Shown one piece after another: positions 24,637 to 35,344 of a DNA stretch of 64,000 nt (position 1 is its first letter; each line of letters opens with the position of its first letter). The notes under the pieces were generated by a model. It was not told the origin of the DNA. It was given only the letters and a program-made list of their open reading frames with translations, and did no database searches. Made by a program: the position numbers and the translations under genes. The stretch is from positions 4,712,001 to 4,776,000 of the forward strand of contig OY764903.1 of assembly GCA_963668605.1 (NCBI GenBank), read 5' to 3'. Origin of the DNA: G963668605 sp963668605. GTDB lineage: Bacteria; Acidobacteriota; Terriglobia; Bryobacterales; Bryobacteraceae.

Positions 24637-26217
24637 ATGTCCCAGGAACCCGCCCGCGGCTGGACCTCCCTGCCGCCGTTCCGCAATGAGCCGTACGCCG
24701 ATTTCTCGCAGCCGGAGCCGCGGCAAGCGATGCAGACAGCCTTGGCGCAGGTGCGCGCCGGGCTCGGACGGACATATGAACTGTTCATCGACGGTGCGAG
24801 CGTAAAGTCCGGCGAGACGTTTCCATCGTTCAACCCGTCGCGGCCTTCTGAAGTGGTGGGCATCCACCAGAAAGCCACGCCCGAGGCCGCCGCGCGAGCT
24901 GTCGAAGCCGCTTCCGATTACTTCCCCGTGTGGAGCCGGACGCCCGTCGATGAGCGCGTAGCGATGCTCTTTCGTGTGGTCGAAATTCTACACCGGCGCA
25001 AATCCGAGTTTGACGCTTGGCTGGTGCTCGAAGCGGGCAAATCGTGGGTGGAAGCCGAAGCTGACGTTTCCGAGGCGATCGACTTCTGCAACTATTACGC
25101 GCGCCAGATGCTGCGCCTGGTCCATCCCGATCCGCTCGTGCAGCTACCCGGCGAAGACGACAGACTGATCTATATTCCGCTCGGCGTTGGCGTCGTGATT
25201 CCACCGTGGAATTTTCCGCTTGCGATTCTCGTGGGCATGACTACCGCCGCACTTGTGGCCGGCAATACCGTTGTGATCAAGCCGTCGAGCGACACGCCTA
25301 CAATCGGCGCGAAGTTCGTCGAAGTTTTGCTGGAAGCTGGATTCCCACCGAAGTCTTTCGCCTTCGTCACGGGCAGCGGCGCGGTTGTGGGCGACACGTT
25401 GGTACAGCATCCCAAGACCCGCTTCGTCTCGTTCACCGGATCGCGCGAAGTCGGCCTGCACATCAACGAACTCGCCGCCAAAGCGCAGCCGGGCCAACGC
25501 TGGATCAAGCGCGTCGTCGCGGAAATGGGAGGCAAGGACGCCATCGTCGTCGATGCAGACGCCGATCTCGACAGCGCGGTGCAGGCGACGGTGTGGTCGA
25601 CGTTTGGCTATCAGGGGCAGAAGTGCTCGGCGTGTTCGCGCGCCATCGTCCACGAGAAGATCTACGATGCGTTCCTGGAGAAGTTAAAGGCGAAGGTCGC
25701 GGAGATCCAGGTCGGTCCCGCCGACGATCCGTCGTTTTACATGGGGCCCGTAATCAATGAGCGCGCACGGCAATCGATTCTGCGCTACATCGAGATCGGG
25801 CGTGGGGAGGGCCGGCTTCTGACCGGCGGCGCGGCGGCCGAGGGCGAAGGTCACTTCATCCAACCGACGGTGATCGCCGATGTCGATGCCAAGGCCACGA
25901 TTTTTCAGGAAGAGATTTTCGGTCCCGTGCTCGCGGTAACTAAGGCCCGCGACTTCGACGAAGCGCTCGCGCTGGCCAACGCAACGGAGTACGGCCTGAC
26001 CGGCGCGGTCTTCACTCGCGACCGCGACAAAATCGAGAAAGCTCGCGACCTGTTCTTCGTCGGCAACCTGTACATTAACCGCAAGTGCACGGGAGCTATG
26101 GTGGGCGCGCATCCGTTCGGCGGGTTCAACATGTCTGGCACGGATTCGAAGGCCGGCGGTCCGGATTACCTGCTGCAATTCCTGCAAGCCAAATCGATCG
26201 CGGAAAAGATCGGCTGA
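24637..26217 (+). CDS. 1-pyrroline-5-carboxylate dehydrogenase (L-glutamate gamma-semialdehyde dehydrogenase)
   Basis: 526 residues from ATG 24637. The N-terminus (PPFRNEPYADFSQPEPRQAM) and length are those of RocA/PruA-type P5C dehydrogenases. Active-site glutamate in VVAEMGGKDAIVVD, catalytic cysteine in GYQGQKCSACSRAIV, cofactor motif FTGSREVG. It oxidises glutamate semialdehyde to glutamate with NAD in proline or arginine breakdown. No microcompartment-type targeting peptide is seen at either end, so it is probably not cargo of the shell. No proline dehydrogenase is in the window. Confidence 0.9.
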   Translation: MSQEPARGWTSLPPFRNEPYADFSQPEPRQAMQTALAQVRAGLGRTYELFIDGASVKSGETFPSFNPSRPSEVVGIHQKATPEAAARAVEAASDYFPVWSRTPVDERVAMLFRVVEILHRRKSEFDAWLVLEAGKSWVEAEADVSEAIDFCNYYARQMLRLVHPDPLVQLPGEDDRLIYIPLGVGVVIPPWNFPLAILVGMTTAALVAGNTVVIKPSSDTPTIGAKFVEVLLEAGFPPKSFAFVTGSGAVVGDTLVQHPKTRFVSFTGSREVGLHINELAAKAQPGQRWIKRVVAEMGGKDAIVVDADADLDSAVQATVWSTFGYQGQKCSACSRAIVHEKIYDAFLEKLKAKVAEIQVGPADDPSFYMGPVINERARQSILRYIEIGRGEGRLLTGGAAAEGEGHFIQPTVIADVDAKATIFQEEIFGPVLAVTKARDFDEALALANATEYGLTGAVFTRDRDKIEKARDLFFVGNLYINRKCTGAMVGAHPFGGFNMSGTDSKAGGPDYLLQFLQAKSIAEKIG

Positions 26218-26242
26218 GCTGCGCCGGAGCAGGATCGAAGCG

Positions 26243-26887
26243 TTACTCTTCGCCGCGCTCCGCCACGTTTGCTAACGCCGCCGAGGAAAAGCGTACGCCC
26301 CGGGCCGAAGAGATCTCCGTGCCAGCGCCGCGCCGGAACTGATACTCCGGAATCCGCGCCGTGACCTGTTGCATCCACTCGAAGCTGTTCATCCGCAACC
26401 TTTCGAGCATGTAGTGAAAGGCCACGGAGATGAAAAGGTAGTAGAGGTAGAGCCAAACCGGGGCGTGCATAGCATTCATGAACGGCGCGAGCGACTGAAA
26501 ACGTCTGTAATCGTGAAGTTTCATCTCGATCAGGTTGGAGCCGATCGCTTCCAGAACGAGAATCACCGGAATGCAGGCGAAGATGTGCGCGAGCAGGTTG
26601 GGCTTAAAGCGGAAGACCCGGCAGAGCCACATGTGGAACGCCCAGATCGTGGAGAGCCCAGTGCCCCAGGCGAAGATGACCGCGGCGCTCACATACCAGA
26701 CGTAAAGCGAGATGTTCGGTGTGTAGCGGTTCAGTTCCCGGCCCAGACATAGCTGTCCGGCGAAACCGGCCGCGCCACCGAGGGCAAAAATCACCAGGGT
26801 CATTCGGATGTCCTGCCTGAACAGACAGGCGAACAGAGAGACAACAATAGCAATGGTGATCAACAGGTTGATTTCCGCCGAGGTCAT
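26243..26887 (-). CDS. Integral membrane protein, function unknown
   Basis: 214 residues with five or six hydrophobic segments: INLLITIAIVVSLFACLF, TLVIFALGGAAGFAGQLC, ISLYVWYVSAAVIFAWGTG, AHIFACIPVILVLEAIG and LYLYYLFISVAFHYMLERL, then a hydrophilic tail of about 50 residues. Charged residues lie in loops (CRVFRFKPN). I do not recognise the family. It is divergent from the ABC permease with 57 bases between, and converges on the P5C dehydrogenase. Confidence 0.65.
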   Translation of the reverse strand: MTSAEINLLITIAIVVSLFACLFRQDIRMTLVIFALGGAAGFAGQLCLGRELNRYTPNISLYVWYVSAAVIFAWGTGLSTIWAFHMWLCRVFRFKPNLLAHIFACIPVILVLEAIGSNLIEMKLHDYRRFQSLAPFMNAMHAPVWLYLYYLFISVAFHYMLERLRMNSFEWMQQVTARIPEYQFRRGAGTEISSARGVRFSSAALANVAERGEE

Positions 26888-26944
26888 TGGCCCGTATTAT
26901 ACTAAGTTTTCCGATTATCGGATTGTAATGTCCCTGACTGCCCT

Positions 26945-28066
26945 ATGTCGCTCTTTCGCCTAGCCTTCCGGAATATCTTGCGCCGCCGCTTACGAACCGC
27001 GTTGACGCTGTGCGGCGTCGCAGTGGGTATCGCCGCCTTCGTCTCACTGGTTGGATTCTCAAATTCGTTTGAGGACGAATGGCTCAAGCTGTACCGCAGT
27101 GCAGGAACCGACCTGACCATCGTGCGCGGCAACTCGGTGAATACGTCCATCAGCGAAGACGTGGCGGAAAAGCTGCGCGGGCTGCCGGACATCGCTGCCG
27201 TGGTGCCGATTGTGCTGAACGTCACCGACATGACGCCCGAGATCAACGCGGTGATCTACGGCTGGTTGGAGAACTCTTACGAACTGGACCCGCTGGTGAT
27301 TCTGCAAGGCCGCCGCTTTCGGGGCGACGCGGCGGAGATCATGCTGGGCGAGGTGCTGGCCGAGAGTCTGGGCAAGAAAGTGGGCGATCGCGTCGAGATT
27401 CAGGGTTCTTCCTTTGAAGTGACGGCGATCTTCCGCGGCGTGTCGGCTTTCGAGACGGGCGGCGCTTTGATGCCGCTACGCCAGTTGCAGCGGATTTCGG
27501 ATCTGGGACAGAACGTGACCGCGTTCCACGTGCAGTTTCGCCGCAACACGACGGCGGAGAGCGAAGAGGCGCGCATGCAGCGGGTGCGCAATCAAATCCA
27601 ATCCATGTTGCCGGGCGTGAAGGCCGTGGCGGCTGCCGAGATGGCGCGCTCGAATCAGGTGGTGGTGCTGGCGCGTGCGATGGCTTGGGGCACTTCGATG
27701 ATCGCGCTGCTTGTGGCGGCTCTCGGGATCGCCAACACGATGGCCATGTCGGTATTCGAGCGAACGAAGGAGATCGGCATTCTGCGAGCCTTGGGTTGGA
27801 AATGCCAGCGCGTGATGCGGCTGATTCTGGTGGAGTCCGCCATACTCGGCCTGGTGGGTGGGGTGCTGGGCATCGTCGCGGGTTGGGGCGCGCTGCGCTT
27901 GCTGGCTTCGATACGCGTGACCGCCAACATCGCGCAACCCTCGATTCCGTTGATGCATTCGTTGGAAGCCCTGGCTGCCGCATTGCTGATCGGAGTGGCT
28001 TCGGGATTTCTGCCGGCCTATCGTGGAGCGAAACTTTCGCCGGTGGAGGCGTTGCGCCATGACTGA
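26945..28066 (+). CDS. ABC transporter permease, MacB/FtsX type
   Basis: 373 residues. First membrane helix at the N-terminus (FRNILRRRLRTALTLCGVAVGIAAFVSLVG), then a large periplasmic MacB core domain, then three helices at the C-terminus (MIALLVAALGIANTMAMSVFERTKEIGILRALGW, and two more), ending AKLSPVEALRHD. This is the FtsX/MacB layout used for mechanotransmission rather than passive transport. The ATPase gene overlaps its end by 8 bases, and a LolA-like gene follows, so the unit may release or export lipoproteins or an outer-membrane-directed molecule. Confidence 0.88.
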   Translation: MSLFRLAFRNILRRRLRTALTLCGVAVGIAAFVSLVGFSNSFEDEWLKLYRSAGTDLTIVRGNSVNTSISEDVAEKLRGLPDIAAVVPIVLNVTDMTPEINAVIYGWLENSYELDPLVILQGRRFRGDAAEIMLGEVLAESLGKKVGDRVEIQGSSFEVTAIFRGVSAFETGGALMPLRQLQRISDLGQNVTAFHVQFRRNTTAESEEARMQRVRNQIQSMLPGVKAVAAAEMARSNQVVVLARAMAWGTSMIALLVAALGIANTMAMSVFERTKEIGILRALGWKCQRVMRLILVESAILGLVGGVLGIVAGWGALRLLASIRVTANIAQPSIPLMHSLEALAAALLIGVASGFLPAYRGAKLSPVEALRHD

Positions 28067-28730
28067 GTATCTGCTCGAAGCGCGCAATCTAGTGAGGAGT
28101 TTCGATGACGGCCGCATTCAGGCGTTGCGGGGCGTCGACGTGCAAATCCGGCAGGGCGAATTTATCGCGATCACCGGGCCGAGCGGCAGCGGCAAGTCGA
28201 CGCTCCTGCAATTGCTGGGCGGCTTGGACAGGCCGAACGACGGAGAGGTGGTCTATCAGGGGAAAGGCTTCTCGGCGGATTTCGATCTCGACGCCTATCG
28301 TGCGCAGGACGTCGGCTTCGTCTTCCAGGCGTTTCACCTCATGCCAACGCTTACGGCGCTCGAAAACGTCCAGATTCCGATGTTCGAAAGCAAGTTGGTC
28401 GTGCGCGAGCGTGCGGAGAAGGCCGGAGCGCTGCTGCGGAGCATGGGGCTCGCCGACCGGCTCCAGCAATTCCCCAATGAACTTTCAGCCGGAGAGCGCC
28501 AGCGGGTCGCCATCGCCCGCAGCCTTGCTAACGATCCGAAAATACTGTTGGCCGATGAACCGACCGGCAATCTGGATCGCGAGAATTCGGCCCGGATCAT
28601 GGCGCTGCTCGAAAACATTCAGGCAGAACGCAACATGACGATCATCGTCGTGACGCACGATGAAGAGGTGGCCCGCAGCGCGCAGCGGCGCATTCATATC
28701 CTCGACGGGCGGATCCAGACATGCAATTGA
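28059..28730 (+). CDS. ABC transporter ATP-binding protein (LolD/MacB-like)
   Basis: 223 residues from ATG 28059, overlapping the permease end by 8 bases. Walker A GPSGSGKST, Q-loop FVFQAFHLMPTL, signature LSAGERQRVAIAR, Walker B ILLADEPTGNLD, and the switch histidine in VTHDEEVA. The sequence is closest to LolD/MacB-type ATPases that power FtsX-fold permeases. It drives the neighbouring permease from the cytoplasmic face. The next gene begins 10 bases before its stop. Confidence 0.92.
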   Translation: MTEYLLEARNLVRSFDDGRIQALRGVDVQIRQGEFIAITGPSGSGKSTLLQLLGGLDRPNDGEVVYQGKGFSADFDLDAYRAQDVGFVFQAFHLMPTLTALENVQIPMFESKLVVRERAEKAGALLRSMGLADRLQQFPNELSAGERQRVAIARSLANDPKILLADEPTGNLDRENSARIMALLENIQAERNMTIIVVTHDEEVARSAQRRIHILDGRIQTCN

Positions 28731-29485
28731 TCGTGCTCGCAGTGCTCGGATCGCTGGCGTGTTCTTTGTATGGCGCGGACGGGCCGATGGCCACGGCGGC
28801 CGGGGTGGTAGCAAAGATTCAGAAGCAGCGCCAGACCGCCGACTTTCGAGTCAGTGGACGGCTTGCGAAAGTAGCGGGCGACGGGCAGCGCACAGCGTAT
28901 CAGGTTTCGATGCTGGCCAAAGCGCAGGCCGAGGGTGTCAGGATTTTCTGCGAAGTCGGCGATCCGGCGCCGTCGCGTCAGCGCTTGCTGATCGATTCCC
29001 GTGCGGGCGGAAAGGCCAGCGTGCGCGTGATTCGTCCGGGTGAGGCGGCGCCCAGGGAGGTGCCGTTTGCCGGTTGGGCGGAGCGGCTGCTCGATTCCGA
29101 TCTGTCCTACGAAGACCTGCTTGAGAACCATTTTCTGTGGAGCAGGCAGAGTCTGGCGAAGCCGGCCAAATACGGCGCGCGCGAGTGCGAGGTGCTGAGG
29201 AGTGAGCCGGGCGCGGGGGAACGCTCGCACTACTCGTCTGTGACCTCCTGGCTGGACCGCGAGATTCTCTATCCCGTGAAAGTGGAGAAGGTGTTCAAAG
29301 GAACCGGCACGGTGAAGGAATTCCTCTATTACGGTCTGCGGAAATCGAAGGGGCTCTGGTCGGCGAGCCAGATTGAAGTCCGCACGAAGGGCAAGCCCGG
29401 CTCCACATTCCTGATTTTCACGGGCGGCTCCGCCAAAGCGAATCTCACGCCAAAGGATCTCGAGCTGCGGCCATTCCAGAAGTGA
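28721..29485 (+). CDS. LolA-like outer-membrane lipoprotein-sorting protein
   Basis: 254 residues with a signal peptide (LIVLAVLGSLACSLYGAD). The rest is beta-rich with the family's pattern (EGVRIFCEVGDPAPSRQRLLID; WLDREILYPVKVEKV), resembling the LolA-like 'outer membrane lipoprotein-sorting' group. It would be a periplasmic carrier for a lipid or lipoprotein. Its start lies inside the end of the ATPase gene (10 bases), placing it in one operon with the ABC transporter, so it is probably the periplasmic acceptor for what the transporter releases. Substrate unknown. Confidence 0.75.
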   Translation: MQLIVLAVLGSLACSLYGADGPMATAAGVVAKIQKQRQTADFRVSGRLAKVAGDGQRTAYQVSMLAKAQAEGVRIFCEVGDPAPSRQRLLIDSRAGGKASVRVIRPGEAAPREVPFAGWAERLLDSDLSYEDLLENHFLWSRQSLAKPAKYGARECEVLRSEPGAGERSHYSSVTSWLDREILYPVKVEKVFKGTGTVKEFLYYGLRKSKGLWSASQIEVRTKGKPGSTFLIFTGGSAKANLTPKDLELRPFQK

Positions 29486-29515
29486 CCGGAGTCGAAGGCG
29501 CGATAAGATGGTGTC

Positions 29516-30994
<1,479 letters not shown>

Positions 30995-31157
30995 AGGCAA
31001 CGCGTTTGTAACAAGATTTTGTTGCGGACGGCGGCTCCGATAGGGGATATTGGTTCTTGAGACCGAAACTCATGTAGAGCGTACCGCACTTGGCCGACTG
31101 GCCTTTTCCGTTCAAAGGCGCGCTCTCACTCTGCCCCCTCGGGCGCGGACTTTGGCG
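30995..31157. other. Leader region before the PRC/MgtE_N/CBS gene (163 bases)
   Basis: No gene. Contains AACAAGATTTTGTT, a weak hairpin just after gatB, and GC-rich sequence. I looked for a known magnesium-responsive leader and did not find a convincing one. Confidence 0.4.
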
Positions 31158-32402
31158 ATGGCGGAAACTTTTCTATTCATGACCGAGCTGCTGGGCCTCA
31201 AGGTCTATGACCTGAAAAGCCGTATGATCGGTCGTATCCAGGATGCCGCCCTCGTTCCTCTGATCCATCACGCGCGTGTCGACCGGTTTCTCGTCGGTGG
31301 AGGTTGGGCTTGGCTCAGCATCCGCCACGATCAGGTGAAATCGATTTCGCTCGAGCACGGCATCCAGCTCAGCGAAGAACATCTCACTCCATACCACTCC
31401 GACGACTACATGTTGCGCGTGCGGCGCGATTTGCTCGATCAGCAAATTATCGACGTGCATGGGCGCAAGGTAGTCCGTGTGACCGACGTGACGTTTGAAA
31501 TCCGCGGCGTCGTCGGCCACGACGAACTGCATCTGCAGGATGTCGATATCGGCGTGCGCAGTATGTTCCGGCGCCTGGTGCAGGGCGTGCTGCCGCCGCG
31601 CGTGGTGCGCAAGTTCCAAGACGCTATCCCCCCGAATTCGATCCGCTGGGAGTTCTGCAATATCCTCGAGTCGGATCCCCAGCGGCGCTTGCGTTTGAAT
31701 ATCTCCTCGAAGGCCCTGGAGTCGATGCACCCGGCCGATCTTGCCGATATCGTCGAAGAGCTGAGTCCGGACGACCGCGAAGCGATCTTCGAGACGATGG
31801 ACAGCGAGGCCGCTGCCGAAGCGCTCTCCGAAGTCGACCCCGATATCCAGGCGCGCATTCTCGAATCGCTCGATTCCGACAAGGCCGCAGACATTCTCGA
31901 CGAGATGTCGCCGGATGAAGCGGCCGACGCGCTCTCCGAGTTGGAGGAAAAGACATCGGAAGATATCCTCAGCGAGATGGAAACTGAGACCGAATCCGAC
32001 GTGCGCGAGTTGCTCGAGTTCGAGGAAGACACCGCCGGCGGCATGATGAATACAGAGTACGTGGCGCTGCACGCCAACGCCACGGCGAGCGACGCGATGG
32101 TCGCCCTGCGCGGCAACGAGGAGTTGCTCGAGCAGCTCAATACTCTGTTTCTCATAGACGCCGATGAGAAGCTTGTGGGCGTTGTTCCGCTTGCTCGCGT
32201 GCTGATCGTCCCCGGCGATTCCCCGCTCAGGGAGATCGCGTCGGAGCAACTGATCAAGGTGACCGTAGACGAGACCCAGGACCGCGTCACCGAAACGTTC
32301 GACAAATACAATCTGCTTGCGCTGCCGGTTGTCGACGACGAGGGCAAGCTAAGCGGTGTGATCACCGCCGACGACATAATTTCCGTTCTGAGGCAAAAAT
32401 GA
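31158..32402 (+). CDS. PRC-barrel/MgtE_N/CBS regulatory protein paired with an Nramp-type transporter
   Basis: 414 residues from ATG 31158. Two short beta-barrel (PRC-like) units come first (LKVYDLKSRMIGRIQDAAL; IIDVHGRKVVRVTDVTF). The MgtE N-terminal repeat domain follows (ALESMHPADLADIVEELSPDD; SDKAADILDEMSPDEAADAL), then two CBS domains (TAGGMMNTEYVALHANATASDAM; LPVVDDEGKLSGVITADDII). There are no membrane helices, so the gating part of a MgtE magnesium channel is present without its pore. The Nramp-like gene starts 12 bases downstream, implying it senses Mg2+ or nucleotides to control that transporter. Such pairs exist in other bacteria but the mechanism is not established. Confidence 0.85.
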   Translation: MAETFLFMTELLGLKVYDLKSRMIGRIQDAALVPLIHHARVDRFLVGGGWAWLSIRHDQVKSISLEHGIQLSEEHLTPYHSDDYMLRVRRDLLDQQIIDVHGRKVVRVTDVTFEIRGVVGHDELHLQDVDIGVRSMFRRLVQGVLPPRVVRKFQDAIPPNSIRWEFCNILESDPQRRLRLNISSKALESMHPADLADIVEELSPDDREAIFETMDSEAAAEALSEVDPDIQARILESLDSDKAADILDEMSPDEAADALSELEEKTSEDILSEMETETESDVRELLEFEEDTAGGMMNTEYVALHANATASDAMVALRGNEELLEQLNTLFLIDADEKLVGVVPLARVLIVPGDSPLREIASEQLIKVTVDETQDRVTETFDKYNLLALPVVDDEGKLSGVITADDIISVLRQK

Positions 32403-32414
32403 TGGACGAGGCCG

Positions 32415-33671
32415 ATGCTGCAACTGCTGAAAAAATTCAAATACCACCTGGCCGTGTTCTTCGCGGTGATCGGTCCCGGCTTCATCACGGCCGTCGTCGA
32501 TAACGATGCGGGCGGCATCTATACCTACTCGCAAGCCGGTGCGAAATACGGTTACCTGCCGCTTTGGACCCTGCTGCCGATCACGATCCTGCTGATCGTC
32601 ACGCAGGAAATGTGTTCGCGCATGGGCGCCGTGACGGGCAAAGGGCTCTCGGACCTGATCCGCGAAGAATTCGGCCTGCGCACCACGTTCATCCTGATGG
32701 CCATCCTGGTAGTCGCCAACATGACCAACGTGATGGCCAATTTCGCCGGCGTCGCGAGTTCGCTTGAGTTATTCCACGTCAGCCGCTACATTTCCGTGCC
32801 GATCGGCGCCGCGCTGGTCTGGCTGTTGGTTGTAAAGGGCACCTACGAGAGCGTGGAAAAGGTGTTCCTGTTTGCCTGCGTTGTGTTCCTTTCCTACATC
32901 GTTTCGGGCATCCTCGTGAAACCCGATTGGAAAGAGGCGATGATCTACAGCGTGAAGCCGGAGTTGTCGATGGACCCCGGCTACATCACGATTCTGATTG
33001 GAATGGTGGGCACATCGGTGGCGCCTTGGATGCAGTTTTACTTACAGGCGGCAGTCGTGGAAAAGGGCATCACAGCGAAGGATTACGCCGAGTCGCGCAT
33101 TGAGGTGATCGTCGGCTGCATCGTAATGAGCGTGATTGCGTTCTTTATCATTGTGGCCTGCGCCGGCGCGATCTGGTCGGTGCGGCCACGAGACATCAAA
33201 GACGCCGCCGATGCGGCGCTCGGACTGAAGCCGTTCGGCAGTTGGGCCTGGTTGTTATTCAGCGCCGGGCTGCTCAATGCTTCGCTGTTCGCGGCTTGCA
33301 TCCAGCCGTTGTCGACGGCCTACACGGTTTGCGAGGGCTTGGGCTTCGAATCGGGCGTGAATAAGCGCTTCCGCGAAGCGCCCATTTTTTACTGGCTGTT
33401 CACGCTACTGATTGTCATCGGCGCGGGAGTGATCCTGATCCCCGGCTTTCCGCTGGTGACCATGATTCTGCTGTCACAGGTGATCAACGGCATCCTGCTG
33501 CCGGTGATTCTGGTGTTCATGATTAAATTGATCAACCGGCAGGGATTGATGAAGGAGTGGACCAACTCGCGCGGGTATAACCTCGTGGCCTGGGTAGCCG
33601 TAATCCTCATGATCGGCCTGACCGCGGCCTTGGCCGCCGTGAGTTTGCAGGGACTTCTGGGAGTAAAATGA
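32415..33671 (+). CDS. Nramp-related divalent metal transporter, probably magnesium (NRMT-like)
   Basis: 418 residues, about eleven helices. The first helix has VVDNDAGGIYTYSQAG in place of the DPGN signature of manganese/iron Nramps. Helix 6 has GTSVAPWMQFY in place of the MPH motif, so the metal-binding methionine is lost. Those changes are features of Nramp-related magnesium transporters (NRMTs), and the MgtE_N/CBS partner 12 bases upstream supports magnesium. Uptake across the inner membrane is expected. The selectivity call is inference from the motifs. The next gene overlaps the stop by 4 bases (ATGA). Confidence 0.85.
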   Translation: MLQLLKKFKYHLAVFFAVIGPGFITAVVDNDAGGIYTYSQAGAKYGYLPLWTLLPITILLIVTQEMCSRMGAVTGKGLSDLIREEFGLRTTFILMAILVVANMTNVMANFAGVASSLELFHVSRYISVPIGAALVWLLVVKGTYESVEKVFLFACVVFLSYIVSGILVKPDWKEAMIYSVKPELSMDPGYITILIGMVGTSVAPWMQFYLQAAVVEKGITAKDYAESRIEVIVGCIVMSVIAFFIIVACAGAIWSVRPRDIKDAADAALGLKPFGSWAWLLFSAGLLNASLFAACIQPLSTAYTVCEGLGFESGVNKRFREAPIFYWLFTLLIVIGAGVILIPGFPLVTMILLSQVINGILLPVILVFMIKLINRQGLMKEWTNSRGYNLVAWVAVILMIGLTAALAAVSLQGLLGVK

Positions 33672-35344
33672 TGCGCTGGTTGTTTGTGCTCGGGTGCGTA
33701 CCGGTGATGGCAATGGCACAGGATTTTGACAAGCTGGTCGACCGCTACTTCGACGAGTGCCACTTTGCGTTCTCGCCGTCCAGCGCGACCGCGGCCGGCG
33801 TGCATACGTTTGATGGCAAGCTGGAGGATTACTCCCGCGCGGGCGTGGATCGCGCCGCCGGCGTGTTGAAGCGCTTTGAACGCGAGTTCAGCGCCGTGGC
33901 GCCGGCGAAGTTGAATGCGGTGGCGAAGACGGATCGCGAGATCGTGCTCTCGCAGATTCACGCGGAGCTTCTCGAGTTGGAAGTTTTGCGCGGGTGGGAG
34001 CGCGATCCCGACCGCTACTCCAGCGGCGTCACAAACGCAGTGTTCGTAATCATGAGCCGCAAGTTCGCTCCCGCCGCGGAGCGTTTACGCAGCGTGATTG
34101 CCCGCGAGCGGCAAATGCCCGCGGTTTTCGACGCGGCCCGGTCGAACTTGAAAAATCCTCCGCGCATCTACACCGAAATCGCGATCGAACAAATGCCCGG
34201 CATCATTTCGTTCTTTAAGAACGATGTGCCCGCGGCGTTCTCGGAGGTGAAGGATGCGGCGCTGCTGGCCGAGTTTCATGAGTCCAATCGAGCCGTGATC
34301 GCGGCGCTTGAAGCCTATGGGCAGTTTCTGAAAAACGATCTATTGCCGCGTTCGAAGGGCGATTTCCGCATTGGCGCCGAGAACTACCGCAAGAAGTTGC
34401 TGTACGAAGAGATGATCGAGACGCCTCTCGATGCGCTGTTGCAGGCGGGCTATGCTGATTTACACAAGAATCAGGAAGCGTTCCGCCGCCTGGCGGCGCA
34501 GGTAAATCCAAAGCTGTCGCCGCAAGCGACGTTGAAGCAGTTGGAGCAGGACTACCCTGCCCCGGATCAACTGCTCGAGACTTTTCGCCAGACGCTCGGC
34601 GGCATTCGTGAATTCATCGAGAAAAAACAGATCGTGACGATTCCTTCGCAGGTTTTGCCGATCCTCGAAGAGACGCCTCCGTTCATGCGGGCACTGACCT
34701 TTGCGTCAATGGACACGCCAGGCCCGTTTGAGAAAGTGGCGAAGGAAGCCTTCTTCAATGTGACACTGCCTGAGAAATCCTGGTCGGCCGACCAGGTGCG
34801 CGAGCACATGACGGCGTTCAATCGCGGTGTGATTATGACGACCGCGATTCATGAAGCCTACCCTGGCCACTACGTGCAGTTCCTTTGGGTGCAGTCAGCG
34901 CCGTCGAAGGTGCGCAAGTTGCTCGGCTGCTCCAGCAATGCCGAGGGCTGGGCGCACTACACGGAGCAGATGATGCTCGATGAGGGCTTTGGTGGCAACG
35001 ATCCTAAATTGCGCCTGGGCCAGTTGCAGGACGCTCTGCTCAGGAACGCGCGCTACATCGCCGGCATCGAGATGCACACGGGCAAGATGACGTTCGAGCA
35101 AGCGGTCGAGTTCTTCCAGCGGGAGGGTTTCCAATCGAGTTCGACCGCGCTACGTGAAGTAAAACGCGGCACCTCGGACCCCACCTATCTGGTCTACACA
35201 CTCGGGAAACTGGAAATTCTGAAGCTGCGCGAAGAGTACCGCCGGAAGCGCGGCGCGGAGTTCAGTTTGCGGGAGTTTCACGACCGTTTTCTCGCGCAAG
35301 GATTTCCGCCGATCCGAATCGTCAGGCAGTCACTCGGACTTTGA
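33668..35344 (+). CDS. DUF885 family protein (M32-like metallo-hydrolase fold)
   Basis: 558 residues with a signal peptide (MRWLFVLGCVPVMAMA) and the metal motif HEAYPGHYVQ (HExxxGH-like) near residue 400, followed by a second ligand region (SNAEGWAHYTEQM). This is the DUF885 pattern: helical, zinc-peptidase-like proteins exported to the periplasm. Substrate not known. It starts within the stop of the transporter (ATGA), so it may be co-transcribed, and its 3' end overlaps the radical SAM gene by 15 bases in convergence. Confidence 0.87.
   Translation: MMRWLFVLGCVPVMAMAQDFDKLVDRYFDECHFAFSPSSATAAGVHTFDGKLEDYSRAGVDRAAGVLKRFEREFSAVAPAKLNAVAKTDREIVLSQIHAELLELEVLRGWERDPDRYSSGVTNAVFVIMSRKFAPAAERLRSVIARERQMPAVFDAARSNLKNPPRIYTEIAIEQMPGIISFFKNDVPAAFSEVKDAALLAEFHESNRAVIAALEAYGQFLKNDLLPRSKGDFRIGAENYRKKLLYEEMIETPLDALLQAGYADLHKNQEAFRRLAAQVNPKLSPQATLKQLEQDYPAPDQLLETFRQTLGGIREFIEKKQIVTIPSQVLPILEETPPFMRALTFASMDTPGPFEKVAKEAFFNVTLPEKSWSADQVREHMTAFNRGVIMTTAIHEAYPGHYVQFLWVQSAPSKVRKLLGCSSNAEGWAHYTEQMMLDEGFGGNDPKLRLGQLQDALLRNARYIAGIEMHTGKMTFEQAVEFFQREGFQSSSTALREVKRGTSDPTYLVYTLGKLEILKLREEYRRKRGAEFSLREFHDRFLAQGFPPIRIVRQSLGL

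Noticed and set aside
24637..26217. P5C dehydrogenase as possible microcompartment aldehyde dehydrogenase
   Set aside because: Its N-terminus is that of ordinary P5C dehydrogenases and neither end has a targeting helix.
30995..31157. Possible magnesium (M-box/ykoK) riboswitch before the MgtE_N gene
   Set aside because: Only a fragment (GGCTCC with GATA) recalls the M-box; no full set of conserved stems was found.
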